Below, piece after piece: positions 31,073-39,766 of a stretch of 64,000 nucleotides of DNA. Under the pieces are notes generated by a model. The model was not told where the DNA came from and did no database searches. It worked only from the letters and a program-made list of their open reading frames with translations. The stretch lies in contig NVWK01000007.1 in NCBI GenBank assembly GCA_002733605.1, forward strand, positions 1 to 64,000, in the 5' to 3' direction. The position numbers and the translations under genes were made by a program. This DNA is from Robiginitomaculum sp. (GTDB taxonomy: Bacteria > Pseudomonadota > Alphaproteobacteria > Caulobacterales > Maricaulaceae). How positions within the stretch are numbered: position 1 is the stretch's first letter; each line of letters starts with the position of its first letter.

Positions 31073-32499
31073 AAGAGCGCCTCTTTGGCAACGGACACAT
31101 CACTGAACGGAATAATTTTATCGCCGACGATCTGGCCGCTTTCATGGCCTTTCCCGGCAATGACAAGGCAATCGTTTTTCTCGAGCATGGCAATGCCGTG
31201 GGCAATGGCTTTGGCTCTATCGCCGATTTCGTCGGCGTTCGGGCATCCAGCCATGACGGCTCTGCGAATATCTGCGGGGACTTCTCCGCGTGGATTATCA
31301 TCGGTGACAATCACATGGTCTGCGTATTTAGCGGCAATTACACCCATTTTTGCGCGTTTATCCGGGTCACGGTCGCCGCCACACCCGAAAACGACGATGA
31401 TGCGCCCCAGTGTATGCGGGCGGACACCGCGCAGAAGCTTATCCAGACCATCGGGCGTGTGGGCAAAATCAACAAAGACCGGCGCGCCCATTTTCGAAGC
31501 GCCTGCTTTTTCCATACGACCGGCGACACCTACAAGATGGGTGAGTGCTTCCAAGGCGACATCTTGAGCCACACCGGTTTTTACAGCCAGACCCAGTGCC
31601 GAAACGGCATTGAGCACCTGAAACTCACCAGCTAATGGCAGTTCAACCTTTATGTGCTGGCCGTTCCAGACAAGGTTGAGCGTTTGGCTGGCACTGCGCG
31701 GCGTGATTTCTGCAATGCGTAAATCCTTCCCTGCCCACCCGACACTCATGACGTCCAAACCGGCCTGATCTGCCGTTTGTGCCATGCGTTTTCCGTATTC
31801 GCCGTCAACATTAATGATAGCTGGTGCGCCTTTGGGGGCCAATTCGGTGAACAGGCGCGCTTTAGCGTCAAAATAATCTTCCATGTCCGGATGATAATCG
31901 AAATGATCCTGCGTGAGATTGGTAAACCCGACTGCGCTCAGTTTGACCCCGTCAAGACGGTATTGCTTTAACCCGTGCGAAGAGGCTTCCATGCCAGCAT
32001 GGGTGATGCCGTCTTGGGCCAGTGTTTGTAAAGTCTGGTGCAAGGCAATTGCGTCAGGCGTAGTATGGGTTAGAGGGGTGACACCTGCGTCTGTCGCGAC
32101 CCCCAATGTGCCAAAACAGGCGGACTTTTTGCCAGCATGGGCCCAAATCTGGCGCAAAAACTCTATGGTAGAGCTTTTGCCATTTGTACCCGTCATGGCC
32201 ACGAGGGTTTCGGGTTGGCCTGTGTAGAACCGGGCGGCAAGTTTGGAAAACATCAAGCGCGGTGTATCATTGGCAATGTAAGGCACAGACATTGTATCTA
32301 GGCCGGGCAAAGACAGAATGGCAGATGCACCCTTCTCTAGGGCGCTGGCAATATAGTCGCGGCCATCGCTTATTTCCCCCGGCAAGGCCGCGAACAAGCT
32401 CCCCGCGGTCACATTGCGGCTATCGGCCGTTAAAGACGTGATTTCAGGATCAATATCCATATCTAAAGTACGCGGTGCAATCAGCGTGGAGAGTTTCAT
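31069..32499 (-). CDS. murE: UDP-MurNAc-tripeptide synthetase (meso-DAP adding)
   Basis: 476 residues. It adds the third stem residue. The DNPR motif (TDDNPRGE, near 400) is the mark of enzymes using meso-diaminopimelate, so the wall is of the usual Gram-negative A1-gamma type. Other motifs are LTADSRNVTAGSLFAAL (24-40), the ATP loop TGTNGKSSTIEF near 104-115, and DFAHTPDGL near 340. It overlaps ftsI and murF by 4 nt on either side. Confidence 0.96.
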   Translation of the reverse strand: MKLSTLIAPRTLDMDIDPEITSLTADSRNVTAGSLFAALPGEISDGRDYIASALEKGASAILSLPGLDTMSVPYIANDTPRLMFSKLAARFYTGQPETLVAMTGTNGKSSTIEFLRQIWAHAGKKSACFGTLGVATDAGVTPLTHTTPDAIALHQTLQTLAQDGITHAGMEASSHGLKQYRLDGVKLSAVGFTNLTQDHFDYHPDMEDYFDAKARLFTELAPKGAPAIINVDGEYGKRMAQTADQAGLDVMSVGWAGKDLRIAEITPRSASQTLNLVWNGQHIKVELPLAGEFQVLNAVSALGLAVKTGVAQDVALEALTHLVGVAGRMEKAGASKMGAPVFVDFAHTPDGLDKLLRGVRPHTLGRIIVVFGCGGDRDPDKRAKMGVIAAKYADHVIVTDDNPRGEVPADIRRAVMAGCPNADEIGDRAKAIAHGIAMLEKNDCLVIAGKGHESGQIVGDKIIPFSDVSVAKEALL

Positions 32500-34211
32500 T
32501 GCGTACCCCCCGCACGGGCAACGCTTTGCGTGGCCGTTTTTACGATACGTTTAACGCCGAGTAACGGAGCAATGCGTTCAACAACGGCCCCCGCCGTACG
32601 CGCCGCGTTCCAACCGGCCGTGGCGAAACCATAGGTATCATCGGCCGCTTTAGGCTCGTCATACACTATGAACACCAGATAATTAGGATCACGATATGGA
32701 AATGCGGCCACAAATGACGTCACCAGCCGTTTTTTTGCATATTGCCCATTTATCAGTTTCTCGGCCGTGCCGGTTTTACCCATCAATTCATACCCGTCGA
32801 TGGCCGCATTGCGTCCGGTGCCGTCCGTAACGACATAGCGCATTATATCGGCTGTAAATTTGGAGGTGTCTTTGGACACGGCCCGGCGACCAATGACCGC
32901 GCTGTCAATGCCGCCCTCGCGTTTTTGGATGGTTGGTTGAATATACATGCCGCCGTTCAGAAGCGTTCCCAAGGCCGATGCCAGGGCTAAAGGCGTGACA
33001 GACAGGCCATGTCCATAGGATACGGTCGCAATGGTAATCTTTTGCCATTCTTGCGGCAAAAGTGGCGCGGCGCTTTCTTTAAGCTCGATCGGTGCACGCG
33101 AAAATAATCCAAGCCGCCTCAGCAAATCACGTTGGGCGTCTGCCCCCGCACGCAGCGCGATGGTCGCCGCCCCGCGGTTGGATGATTTTGCCAGCACGTC
33201 CCAAATACTGAGCGGAACATAGCTCCGGTGATCGTCGTTGATCGATTTCGCCTGAACAACCAATTTGTTTTGCACCGGTATCATCTCGCCCTCCGCCACC
33301 ACGCCGGTCTCGTAAGCGAGCGCCATAGTGATTGGCTTAAATGTAGAGCCAAGTTCATATACAGAGGATGAGGCACGGTTAAGGCGGGATTCAGGCGAAG
33401 CTGTGGCAACACGGTTCGGGTCGAAATCCGGCAGGGATATCATGGCAAGCACTTCACCGTTTTTGATATTCATGACAATGCCGCTGGCCGCATCGGCCTG
33501 AAATTTCTCCATGCCAGCCCGTAATTCTTCATCCAGTGCAAATTGCACATGCATATCCAGAGACAAACGCTTGGCGCTCGCACCTTCTTTGGACAATACA
33601 GTATCGAAAGCGCGTTCAACACCGGCTGTGCCGTTCATATCAATGTCGGTAAAGCCAAGCACATGGGCCGCCAACCGGCCACGCGGATATACGCGGCGGG
33701 GCTCGATCTGGAAGCTTAGCTCTGGCAGGCCTAAACCAAAGACGGCCTGCCGCTCTGTCGGGGTTAAATTGCGGCGAATCCAGACAAATGATTTGCCCGA
33801 TGTCAGACGCTCTTCAACAATAGCCGCATCAAGATCGGGCAATACGGAGGTAATGGCTTCGGTTGACGCGACCGGGTTCCAGACTTTACGCGGGTCTGCA
33901 TATAAAGAATAGGTTTCAAGGGTTGTGGCCAACAGCTCGCCGTTTCTGTCCACAATATCGGCACGATGTTTGATGTCATTACTGGTCATGGTGGAGAACG
34001 GAGCCCGGGGATGAAACATTGAGACTTCGGCCAAACGCACAATCAGAAGAAACAGCACTAGCCCGAATACACCGACGCCCATCAAAATACGGACGCGGGC
34101 TTGACGAATGGAGGAAAACTCTTCGTCTTGCACATTCAAACTGGGCGCTGTGGCGAAAAACGCCATTTGCTGTTTAAGTTCTGGCAAAGCGATGGGTCTT
34201 AAATCTTTCAT
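32496..34211 (-). CDS. ftsI: Septal transpeptidase FtsI (PBP3)
   Basis: 571 residues, a class B penicillin-binding protein that crosslinks peptidoglycan at the septum. A cytoplasmic tail is followed by one membrane segment (about 43-63), the pedestal domain, and the transpeptidase domain with the catalytic triad motifs STFK (in ELGSTFKPIT, near 290), SSN (near 341) and KTG (in MGKTGTAEK, near 480). There is no PASTA domain. It is paired with FtsW for polymerisation and crosslinking. It overlaps ftsL and murE by 4 nt. Confidence 0.96.
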   Translation of the reverse strand: MKDLRPIALPELKQQMAFFATAPSLNVQDEEFSSIRQARVRILMGVGVFGLVLFLLIVRLAEVSMFHPRAPFSTMTSNDIKHRADIVDRNGELLATTLETYSLYADPRKVWNPVASTEAITSVLPDLDAAIVEERLTSGKSFVWIRRNLTPTERQAVFGLGLPELSFQIEPRRVYPRGRLAAHVLGFTDIDMNGTAGVERAFDTVLSKEGASAKRLSLDMHVQFALDEELRAGMEKFQADAASGIVMNIKNGEVLAMISLPDFDPNRVATASPESRLNRASSSVYELGSTFKPITMALAYETGVVAEGEMIPVQNKLVVQAKSINDDHRSYVPLSIWDVLAKSSNRGAATIALRAGADAQRDLLRRLGLFSRAPIELKESAAPLLPQEWQKITIATVSYGHGLSVTPLALASALGTLLNGGMYIQPTIQKREGGIDSAVIGRRAVSKDTSKFTADIMRYVVTDGTGRNAAIDGYELMGKTGTAEKLINGQYAKKRLVTSFVAAFPYRDPNYLVFIVYDEPKAADDTYGFATAGWNAARTAGAVVERIAPLLGVKRIVKTATQSVARAGGTQ

Positions 34212-34591
34212 GGCGCGCCCTCACCCACAACCGGTTCGCTTTCCGGTCTCTCATTTTTCGGGCGCAGGGGAATTTGCTCGACAGCTTGCGCAAGGCTTAG
34301 GGTTTGCTTGGCTTTCACAGGGTGTAGTCCTAGATATTCTTTCGACAGCCGGCTTAACCGTTCAGGGTTTTCAAGATGGGCGATTTCGGCAGAAATCATG
34401 CGGACCTCTGCACGTTCTTGCTGAACAATATGCTCTAATTGCGTCATCTTGGCTCTCGCTTCCAGTGCACGGGTTTTGATCGAGAACAGCACCACAACAA
34501 GGCCAACCCCGATCATCATCAGCACAAACCAGCCCAGCCGTCCTATACGGCGCGGGCGAGAGATATGGGAAATGCGAGACGGGGCGTTCAT
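34208..34591 (-). CDS. ftsL: Cell division protein FtsL-like
   Basis: 127 residues from the ATG at 34591, overlapping the rsmH stop (ATGA). A short basic N terminus, one membrane segment (about 22-42, WFVLMMIGVGLVVVLFSI), then a heptad-like helix (about 45-90) as in FtsL, which pairs with FtsB. Sequence conservation of FtsL is poor, so the call rests on topology, length and position between rsmH and ftsI. Confidence 0.85.
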   Translation of the reverse strand: MNAPSRISHISRPRRIGRLGWFVLMMIGVGLVVVLFSIKTRALEARAKMTQLEHIVQQERAEVRMISAEIAHLENPERLSRLSKEYLGLHPVKAKQTLSLAQAVEQIPLRPKNERPESEPVVGEGAP

Positions 34592-35589
34592 GCACACATC
34601 CTTTCCAGCATTTCAAGGCTCGGCACATTCTTCAAGAAAATACCCTCGCCCTGCCTGTCATCGAGCGGCCAACTGCGTGCGTGCGTGCGTAGGCCTGAAC
34701 GAAGACGGGCCGAGCGTGAACGCGGGTTTTCGCTTTGTTCAGTTTTACCGGCAGCAACGCCGGAACGTTTGCGTAAATGAAAAGACGGGGGCGTTGTATT
34801 CACTTCTTGTGGCGGTAAATGGCGTGAACCGCCAACGATTTCGCCGGCACGGGTGCGGAAAAATGATTTCACAATACGGTCTTCCAGCGAATGAAATGTC
34901 ACAACAACCAGACGACCATCGGGCGCAAGTATGCGTTCTGCCGCCAGCAAAGCCCGGTATAATTCACCCAGCTCGTCATTAATATATATACGCAAAGCCT
35001 GAAACACGCGGGTCGCAGGGTGTTTTTTTCCGCCAGACCCTAAAGCGCTTGAAAGAATACCTGCCAATGCATTTGTGGTTATAATCGGTGCAATGTCTCT
35101 GGCGCGAACGATGAAGTCTGCGCATCTACGTGCACGTCGTTCTTCGCCGTAAACTTTAAAGATTTCAATGAGGGCGCTGTGTTCCAGATGATTGACCACA
35201 TCCGCAGCGCTTGGCCCTGCACCTGACATGCGCATATCGAGCGGGCCTTCGCGCATAAAGGAAAACCCGCGCTCGCCCTGATCCAACTGCATGGACGAAA
35301 CACCAATATCGAGCACAACACCGTCAATTTTTTGCCCACTTACGGCATCCTCCATGTTGGAGAATTCTGTTTGTACAAATTTAAACCGCTCAGGGAAGTC
35401 TGCGCGCATCTTTTCAACATGCGGCAGGACGTTCGGGTCTCGATCCAGAGCAATCACATTACAATTGGCTGCTTTGAGAATAGACTTTGTATATCCGCCC
35501 GCCCCAAATGTGCCGTCGAGATATGTCTGCGCATCGGTTGGCGAAAGCGCATTCAGCACTTCATTGATAAGCACCGGAATATGGCTCAT
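34588..35589 (-). CDS. rsmH: 16S rRNA (cytosine-1402-N4)-methyltransferase
   Basis: 333 residues. RsmH (MraW) methylates N4 of C1402 in 16S rRNA. S-adenosylmethionine site: YLDGTFGAGGYTKSIL (18-33). Other family blocks are DIGVSSMQLDQGERGFSF near 95-112 and VVTFHSLEDRIVKSFF near 228-243. The start overlaps mraZ by 4 nt and the end overlaps ftsL by 4 nt. Confidence 0.97.
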   Translation of the reverse strand: MSHIPVLINEVLNALSPTDAQTYLDGTFGAGGYTKSILKAANCNVIALDRDPNVLPHVEKMRADFPERFKFVQTEFSNMEDAVSGQKIDGVVLDIGVSSMQLDQGERGFSFMREGPLDMRMSGAGPSAADVVNHLEHSALIEIFKVYGEERRARRCADFIVRARDIAPIITTNALAGILSSALGSGGKKHPATRVFQALRIYINDELGELYRALLAAERILAPDGRLVVVTFHSLEDRIVKSFFRTRAGEIVGGSRHLPPQEVNTTPPSFHLRKRSGVAAGKTEQSENPRSRSARLRSGLRTHARSWPLDDRQGEGIFLKNVPSLEMLERMCA

Positions 35590-36098
35590 GACGCGGCTCC
35601 GGTTCCAGTTCCTGCTCCGTCACCGGAAATATTGCGATGCCCCGCCAAACGGAGGCGATGGCGATTTTCGCGGGCCATTTTTCGTGCACTTGCAGATTGG
35701 GATTCATATTTCGCAGGATTCCAGATCTCGAAACGCCGCCCCAAACCGATAAATGTGACCTGCCCGTTTAGCTCTGCATATTCTGCCAGTTCCTTTGGCA
35801 ACGACACACGGCCATTGGCATCAAAGGACAGGCGACGGCTTTCGGCAAAGATCGCACGCTCGAAAGCAATGCGGGCATCATCATAAGGGTCCATGTTTTC
35901 CAGCAAGGCTTGGTAATCGCGCAACAGGGCAATACCGCCGCCTTCCAGATATGGGCCATCAAAACTGGGCCAGACAATAATACCGTCAAAAATGCCCGCG
36001 CCGCTCTCGCGTCCCGCACCCACCTCGACCCGAAAATCCGCAGGGACGGAAACCCGTCCCTTGGCATCAAGCGTGTTGGTGTTTCGCGATAAAAACAT
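35586..36098 (-). CDS. mraZ: Transcriptional regulator MraZ
   Basis: 170 residues from the ATG at 36098, with GGGGGAG 10 nt upstream; an upstream TTG at 36122 would add eight residues. Two swapped AbrB-like repeats are visible: NTLDAKGRVSVPADFR near the N terminus and SFDANGRVSLPKELAEYA near 80-97. MraZ forms a ring that binds repeated TGGGN boxes upstream of its own gene and represses the dcw operon in several bacteria. Such boxes are present about 50-70 nt upstream. Confidence 0.94.
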   Translation of the reverse strand: MFLSRNTNTLDAKGRVSVPADFRVEVGAGRESGAGIFDGIIVWPSFDGPYLEGGGIALLRDYQALLENMDPYDDARIAFERAIFAESRRLSFDANGRVSLPKELAEYAELNGQVTFIGLGRRFEIWNPAKYESQSASARKMARENRHRLRLAGHRNISGDGAGTGTGAAS

Positions 36099-36136
36099 TT
36101 GGCTGCAACTCCCCCGCCGCAAATTATTTTGCTATT

Positions 36137-36170
36137 TCCCATAAAGGGGATAGCATGGGAATTTATGGGA
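36137..36170. promoter_or_regulatory. MraZ-binding-type boxes upstream of mraZ
   Basis: GGGGA (36146-36150), TGGGA (36156-36160) and TGGGA (36166-36170) stand exactly 10 bp apart with 5-nt spacers, which is the known MraZ target layout (TGGGN repeats). An inverted copy TCCCA lies at 36137-36141. The array is about 40 nt upstream of the mraZ start, where the dcw promoter is expected. The spacer between the boxes and the MFS gene at 36515 holds no gene I can support; only a short hairpin CCCGT-tttc-ACGGG near 36402 was noted. Confidence 0.72.
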
Positions 36171-36514
36171 TACAATGCCAATTTAGAACATTATTAAGCA
36201 CAAATGCTGTTTTTTGCCTGTTTTACCACTGAATACTACCGATTGAATTCTGAAAACGAGAACATAAAAAGAACATGGAGCACCACGTTTCTTTCCACTC
36301 TGCACATACTCACGAACGCGGGCATCCAAGTTTTAGGCGCTCTCCGCGAAACTGAAGAATGCGGCCCCTACCCCGAAGCCGAGCAAAGAGCTGGATTCCC
36401 GTTTTCACGGGGAGGAGCGGGGAAGAAATGGGGCGAATAGAGGCGTGAAGGATAGTTTTATTCAAAAGCTATTTACCACATGACATTAACCTCAGCACCA
36501 CCTATAGCGGATAT

Positions 36515-37759
36515 ATGTCCGATCTTGCTTCTTCCCCCGCTCCTGCCCCCGTCCTTCACGGCGCAAAACACAATGTTTTCATCCTGTCTATGGCGCAAGC
36601 GGTCAACGGGAGTTCTGGCCCGATCACGATTGCGATTGGCGCACTTTCCGGTGCGTATCTTGTACCGGATCACCTTGTTCTTGCGACACTCCCTGTGGCC
36701 ATACGCAGTATTGGCTTGGCATTATTTGCCCTGCCCGTTGCCACATTATGTAAACACCTTGGCCGAAAACTGGGATTCGCCAGCGGTGCGTTCCTCGGCA
36801 TTATAGGCGCGCTGATCTCGTGTTATGCGCTTGTGCATATGCAATTCAAGCTGTTTTGCTTTGGCTATTTTCTGTTGGGCGGTGCCAGCGCATTTGTTCA
36901 GCAATACCGTTTCGCGGCTGCGGATCAGGGGAATGACAAATTCAAATCCCGCGCTATATCATGGGTGATGACAGGGGGTATTTTGGCTGCCTTTATCGGG
37001 CCTCAAGCCGCTTTGCGGACAAAAGACCTTTTACTCCCGACCCCCTTCGCAGGCGCTTTCCTTGCCATGGCTGCATTGTTGGTCTTGGGCATTTTGATAC
37101 TGTTTTTACTTAAACCTATACCCGATACAAAATCTGGTGCAGCACACGAAACGCCGACCACCCGGCCTCTGTCCCAAATCATGAAACAGCCAGTCTTTTT
37201 TGTCGCCCTGCTATGTGCGGTCAGTACATTTGCGCTGATGACCTTTGTTATGACAGGAGCTCCACTGGCCATGACCCACCACGGCCACAGTCAGGAACAT
37301 GCCATTTTGGGCATTCAGTGGCACGTCATGGCCATGTTTGCGCCCAGCTTTATTACCGGCAGTCTTATTGTACGGTTCGGTAAAATTCCGGTGATCGCGG
37401 CGGGCTTGCTTTTGCTTATCCTATGTGCGCTTGTGGCGCTTTCAGGATTGGCTTTGTGGAACTTCTGGGTCTCGCTTATCTTGCTTGGCATTGGTTGGAA
37501 TTTTGGATTTATTGGCTCCACGGCCCTGCTTGGGGAAAGCTATACCTCTGATGAAAAAAATATTATTCAGGGCACCCATGATACAATCCTATTTGGTATC
37601 GTTGCCATTGCAGCCCTGTCGTCGGGCGTCATACTAGATAGTTTTGGCTGGCAAGCCATTGTTTTTGCACCTCTACCTGTTGCCAGTTTCAGCCTGATTG
37701 CCTTGGTTTGGCTATCCCTGAACATCCGCAAAGAGCGCGCACTTACAGAAACCACTTGA
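36515..37759 (+). CDS. Major facilitator superfamily transporter
   Basis: 414 residues with about twelve hydrophobic segments (first near 22-50, last near 385-405), an arrangement of two six-helix halves, and a longer polar loop near residues 205-225. The N-terminal region (FILSMAQAVNGSSGPITIAIGALSGAYL) resembles drug- or sugar-type MFS proteins of the YfcJ/RhmT-like kind, but the substrate cannot be told. It is transcribed away from mraZ. Its TGA stop is embedded in the -35 element of the following ArsR promoter, so the two units abut exactly. Confidence 0.85.
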   Translation: MSDLASSPAPAPVLHGAKHNVFILSMAQAVNGSSGPITIAIGALSGAYLVPDHLVLATLPVAIRSIGLALFALPVATLCKHLGRKLGFASGAFLGIIGALISCYALVHMQFKLFCFGYFLLGGASAFVQQYRFAAADQGNDKFKSRAISWVMTGGILAAFIGPQAALRTKDLLLPTPFAGAFLAMAALLVLGILILFLLKPIPDTKSGAAHETPTTRPLSQIMKQPVFFVALLCAVSTFALMTFVMTGAPLAMTHHGHSQEHAILGIQWHVMAMFAPSFITGSLIVRFGKIPVIAAGLLLLILCALVALSGLALWNFWVSLILLGIGWNFGFIGSTALLGESYTSDEKNIIQGTHDTILFGIVAIAALSSGVILDSFGWQAIVFAPLPVASFSLIALVWLSLNIRKERALTETT

Positions 37760-37803
37760 CACGAAACCTTTTGGTTTCCTATAATAGGAAACTGAAAGGT
37801 TTC
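37756..37803 (+). promoter_or_regulatory. Sigma-70 promoter with nested palindromic operator for the ArsR gene
   Basis: TTGACA at 37756-37761 and TATAAT at 37780-37785 with an 18-nt spacer. The -10 sits in a perfect palindrome GTTTCCTAT-a-ATAGGAAAC (37774-37792). A second pair of arms, GAAACCTTT (37763-37771) and AAAGGTTTC (37795-37803), shares exactly the same centre at 37783. A regulator bound here would cover both promoter elements, which fits self-repression by the ArsR product. Confidence 0.85.
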
Positions 37804-37808
37804 TTATT

Positions 37809-38162
37809 ATGTCTATGTCTGTACCAGCACCTACAAATGAACAAGCCGTGTTTCGCGCGCTCGCCGATCCAACCCGCCGCACCATTATCGGTCTGTTGGC
37901 AGACCGTTCACTGACGGTAACCCAGGTCGCGTCCCATTTTGATATGAGCCGCCCTGCCGTCGCCAAACATTTAGGCATCTTACAAGATGGTGATATTATT
38001 TGCGTCAAAGCACAGGGGCGCGAGCGGGTGAATAGCCTGCAGCCCATGGCCCTGAAAAGCGTCTCTGACTGGCTCTCCCATTACAATCATTTCTGGGACG
38101 AGAAACTTTCAAATCTAAAATCTGCTATCGAAACCCAAAAGGAACAAGGAGAAACCCCATGA
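37809..38162 (+). CDS. ArsR-family winged-helix regulator
   Basis: 117 residues. Winged helix-turn-helix of the ArsR type: FRALADPTRRTIIGLLADRSLTVTQVASHFDMSRPAVAKHLGIL (about 15-58), with the wing after it. The cysteine motif ELCVCDL of metal-sensing members is absent, so it is probably not a metal sensor. It is followed with ATGA overlap by an AHSA1-type SRPBCC protein, a very common pairing. The near-leaderless start and operator over its promoter suggest autorepression. The effector is unknown. Confidence 0.92.
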   Translation: MSMSVPAPTNEQAVFRALADPTRRTIIGLLADRSLTVTQVASHFDMSRPAVAKHLGILQDGDIICVKAQGRERVNSLQPMALKSVSDWLSHYNHFWDEKLSNLKSAIETQKEQGETP

Positions 38163-38575
38163 GTGACACCCGTATCGAGAAAACTATTTTTATTAATTCC
38201 ACGCCGGAAAATGTCTGGCTTTATCTTACGGACAAAGAAAAACTTGGCGAATGGTTCCACCCTACCAATGTTAATCTTAGCGCCGGAAAGGATTACCAAT
38301 TGCTTGGCGATAGCGGCGATAAAATATGTTGGGGACGGGTTGTTGAAGCGCAGGCGCCGAGCCGGCTTGTCTACACCTTCACGCACGGCCATCTTGACGG
38401 GGTAGAGACGACCGTCATCTGGGAGCTTTCCCCTGTTCATGACGGCACCTTGTTAAAGCTTACCCATGAGGGTCTTGCCAACGACGCTGTTTCCGATCCG
38501 CTTGGCATGTTGATAAGCCATGACAAGGGCTGGGACGATCATTTTGGCCGGCTACGCGAGAAAGCTGCCAGCTAA
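38159..38575 (+). CDS. SRPBCC (AHSA1/START-like) domain protein
   Basis: 138 residues forming a single helix-grip domain: IEKTIFINSTPENVWLYLTDKEKLGEWF at the N terminus, beta strands in the middle, and a long C-terminal helix (GWDDHFGRLREKA). The family binds hydrophobic ligands or lipids. It overlaps the ArsR gene by 4 nt and is presumably controlled by it, so the regulator may respond to a ligand handled by this protein. The precise ligand is unknown. Confidence 0.88.
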   Translation: MSDTRIEKTIFINSTPENVWLYLTDKEKLGEWFHPTNVNLSAGKDYQLLGDSGDKICWGRVVEAQAPSRLVYTFTHGHLDGVETTVIWELSPVHDGTLLKLTHEGLANDAVSDPLGMLISHDKGWDDHFGRLREKAAS

Positions 38576-38593
38576 ATCTACATTCAGACACAT

Positions 38594-38638
38594 ATTCTTC
38601 TGGCAAATATTCTTCTGGCAAATATTCTTCTGGCAAAT
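38594..38638. repeat. Three tandem 15-bp repeats
   Basis: Three exact copies of ATTCTTCTGGCAAAT in direct tandem, between the SRPBCC gene and the hairpin behind the RNase P RNA gene. The period of 15 is a multiple of three, but no gene with a start and ribosome site is evident across it. Confidence 0.9.
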
Positions 38639-38646
38639 ACTTTGAA

Positions 38647-38676
38647 TGGACAGTTGCGCATTTGCACAACTGTCCA
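38647..38676 (-). terminator. Hairpin downstream of rnpB
   Basis: On the minus strand TGGACAGTTGTGC pairs with GCGCAACTGTCCA over 13 bp (one G-U pair) around the loop AAAT. It lies just after the 3' end of the RNase P RNA. It is not followed by a good T run, so it may act in 3' processing or as a weak terminator. Confidence 0.6.
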
Positions 38677-38682
38677 TTAGTA

Positions 38683-39040
38683 TATCAGAGGGCCTATAAG
38701 CCGGGTTCTGTACCCATAAAGGGTGACGACCATTCATCTAAAACGGCGGTTGCCCGCCGCCTTTAGCGACCTACCCGGACAACAGCGTTAAAGCCCGCCA
38801 TGCGTTGTCCCTATTTGGTCTTGCTCCGGATGGGGTTTACCCTGCCCGCTTTGTTGCCAAAACGGCGGTGCGCTCTTACCACACCCTTTCACCCTTACCT
38901 TAAATATAAGGCGGTTTTCTTTCTGTGGCACTTTCCCTAAGACGGCCAAAGCCGCCTCGCCGGGCGTTACCCGGCATCCTGCTTCAATGGAGCCCGGACT
39001 TTCCTCGAAGTAAACCTCGCGGCCGTCCAGCCTTCTGATA
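38683..39040 (-). ncRNA. rnpB: RNase P RNA (type A)
   Basis: The catalytic RNA that trims tRNA 5' leaders. On the minus strand the conserved P4 strand region GAGGAAAGTCCGGGCTCC lies near 39008-38991 and the other conserved block ACAGAACCCGGCTTA near 38711-38697. The ends TCAGAAGGC (39038-39030) and GGCCCTCTGA (38694-38685) pair to close helix P1. Size of about 358 nt fits bacterial type A. Ends are accurate to a few nucleotides. Confidence 0.95.
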
Positions 39041-39155
39041 ACTGGGTTAAAGCGGAAAAATACGCAACCGTCAACCACTTCGCAACGGCGACACACTTAG
39101 TCCTGTCTTTTTTGCCACTCCCCTGTTAGAAGCCTGCAAACGTAGGGGGACGTTC

Positions 39156-39626
39156 ATGAAAATTGCAAAATTTATCAAGCAAAATATGGCGCTTGCCCTC
39201 GCCTTAAAAATTGTCGGGGATCGTTGGACACTGATGATCCTGTCCAGTTCTTTGTCCAAAGTGTACCGGTTTAACGAGTTTGAACGGGCCTTGGGCATAA
39301 ACCGCAATTTACTCTCTTCGCGACTGGATAAACTGATCCGGGCGGGCTTGATGGAAAAACGGAAATATCAGGAAAAACCTGCCCGATATGAGTATCTGAT
39401 TACGGATGTAGGCAAAGAGTTGCGACCCGTATTGGTGGGGCTGGCGATCTGGAGCGAAAAACATTTGGCTAAAGACATCCCTGTCATCAGCATGGTTCAT
39501 GAAAATTGCGGCACTAAAGCTGAAATTTACGTATATTGCGACGCGTGTGAACGGGTCATCACAAATGAGGAAATTTCCCCAAACCTGATTCCCGCTCAGA
39601 ATTTCGAATCAACGGCTGCGGAATAG
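39156..39626 (+). CDS. HxlR-family transcriptional regulator
   Basis: 156 residues. The winged-helix core runs about 10-100: ALALKIVGDRWTLMILSSSL, then RFNEFERALGINRNLLSSRLDKLIRAGLMEKRKY, the HxlR signature. The C-terminal part carries H-x2-CG and C-x2-C (MVHENCGTKAE, YCDACERVI near 130-140), a small zinc-ribbon-like tail found in the longer HxlR members. Targets are unknown; the nearest genes are on other strands. A short leader follows rnpB on the opposite strand. Confidence 0.9.
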   Translation: MKIAKFIKQNMALALALKIVGDRWTLMILSSSLSKVYRFNEFERALGINRNLLSSRLDKLIRAGLMEKRKYQEKPARYEYLITDVGKELRPVLVGLAIWSEKHLAKDIPVISMVHENCGTKAEIYVYCDACERVITNEEISPNLIPAQNFESTAAE

Positions 39627-39766
39627 AGGTTTCCTCCCGTTTTCTTCCTCAAAAACACAAAAAAATTACCCTTAAAAATCAACAGACAAAGCAGGATAAA
39701 AACAAAACCCTAGGCTTTACTGCATTTTTTTATAGACACTTAGTACTAAAACTGTATTTAGGGCGA

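Noticed and set aside
38594..38638. The 15-bp repeats as a CRISPR array
   Set aside because: There are no spacers between copies, and no cas genes are near; it is a simple tandem repeat.
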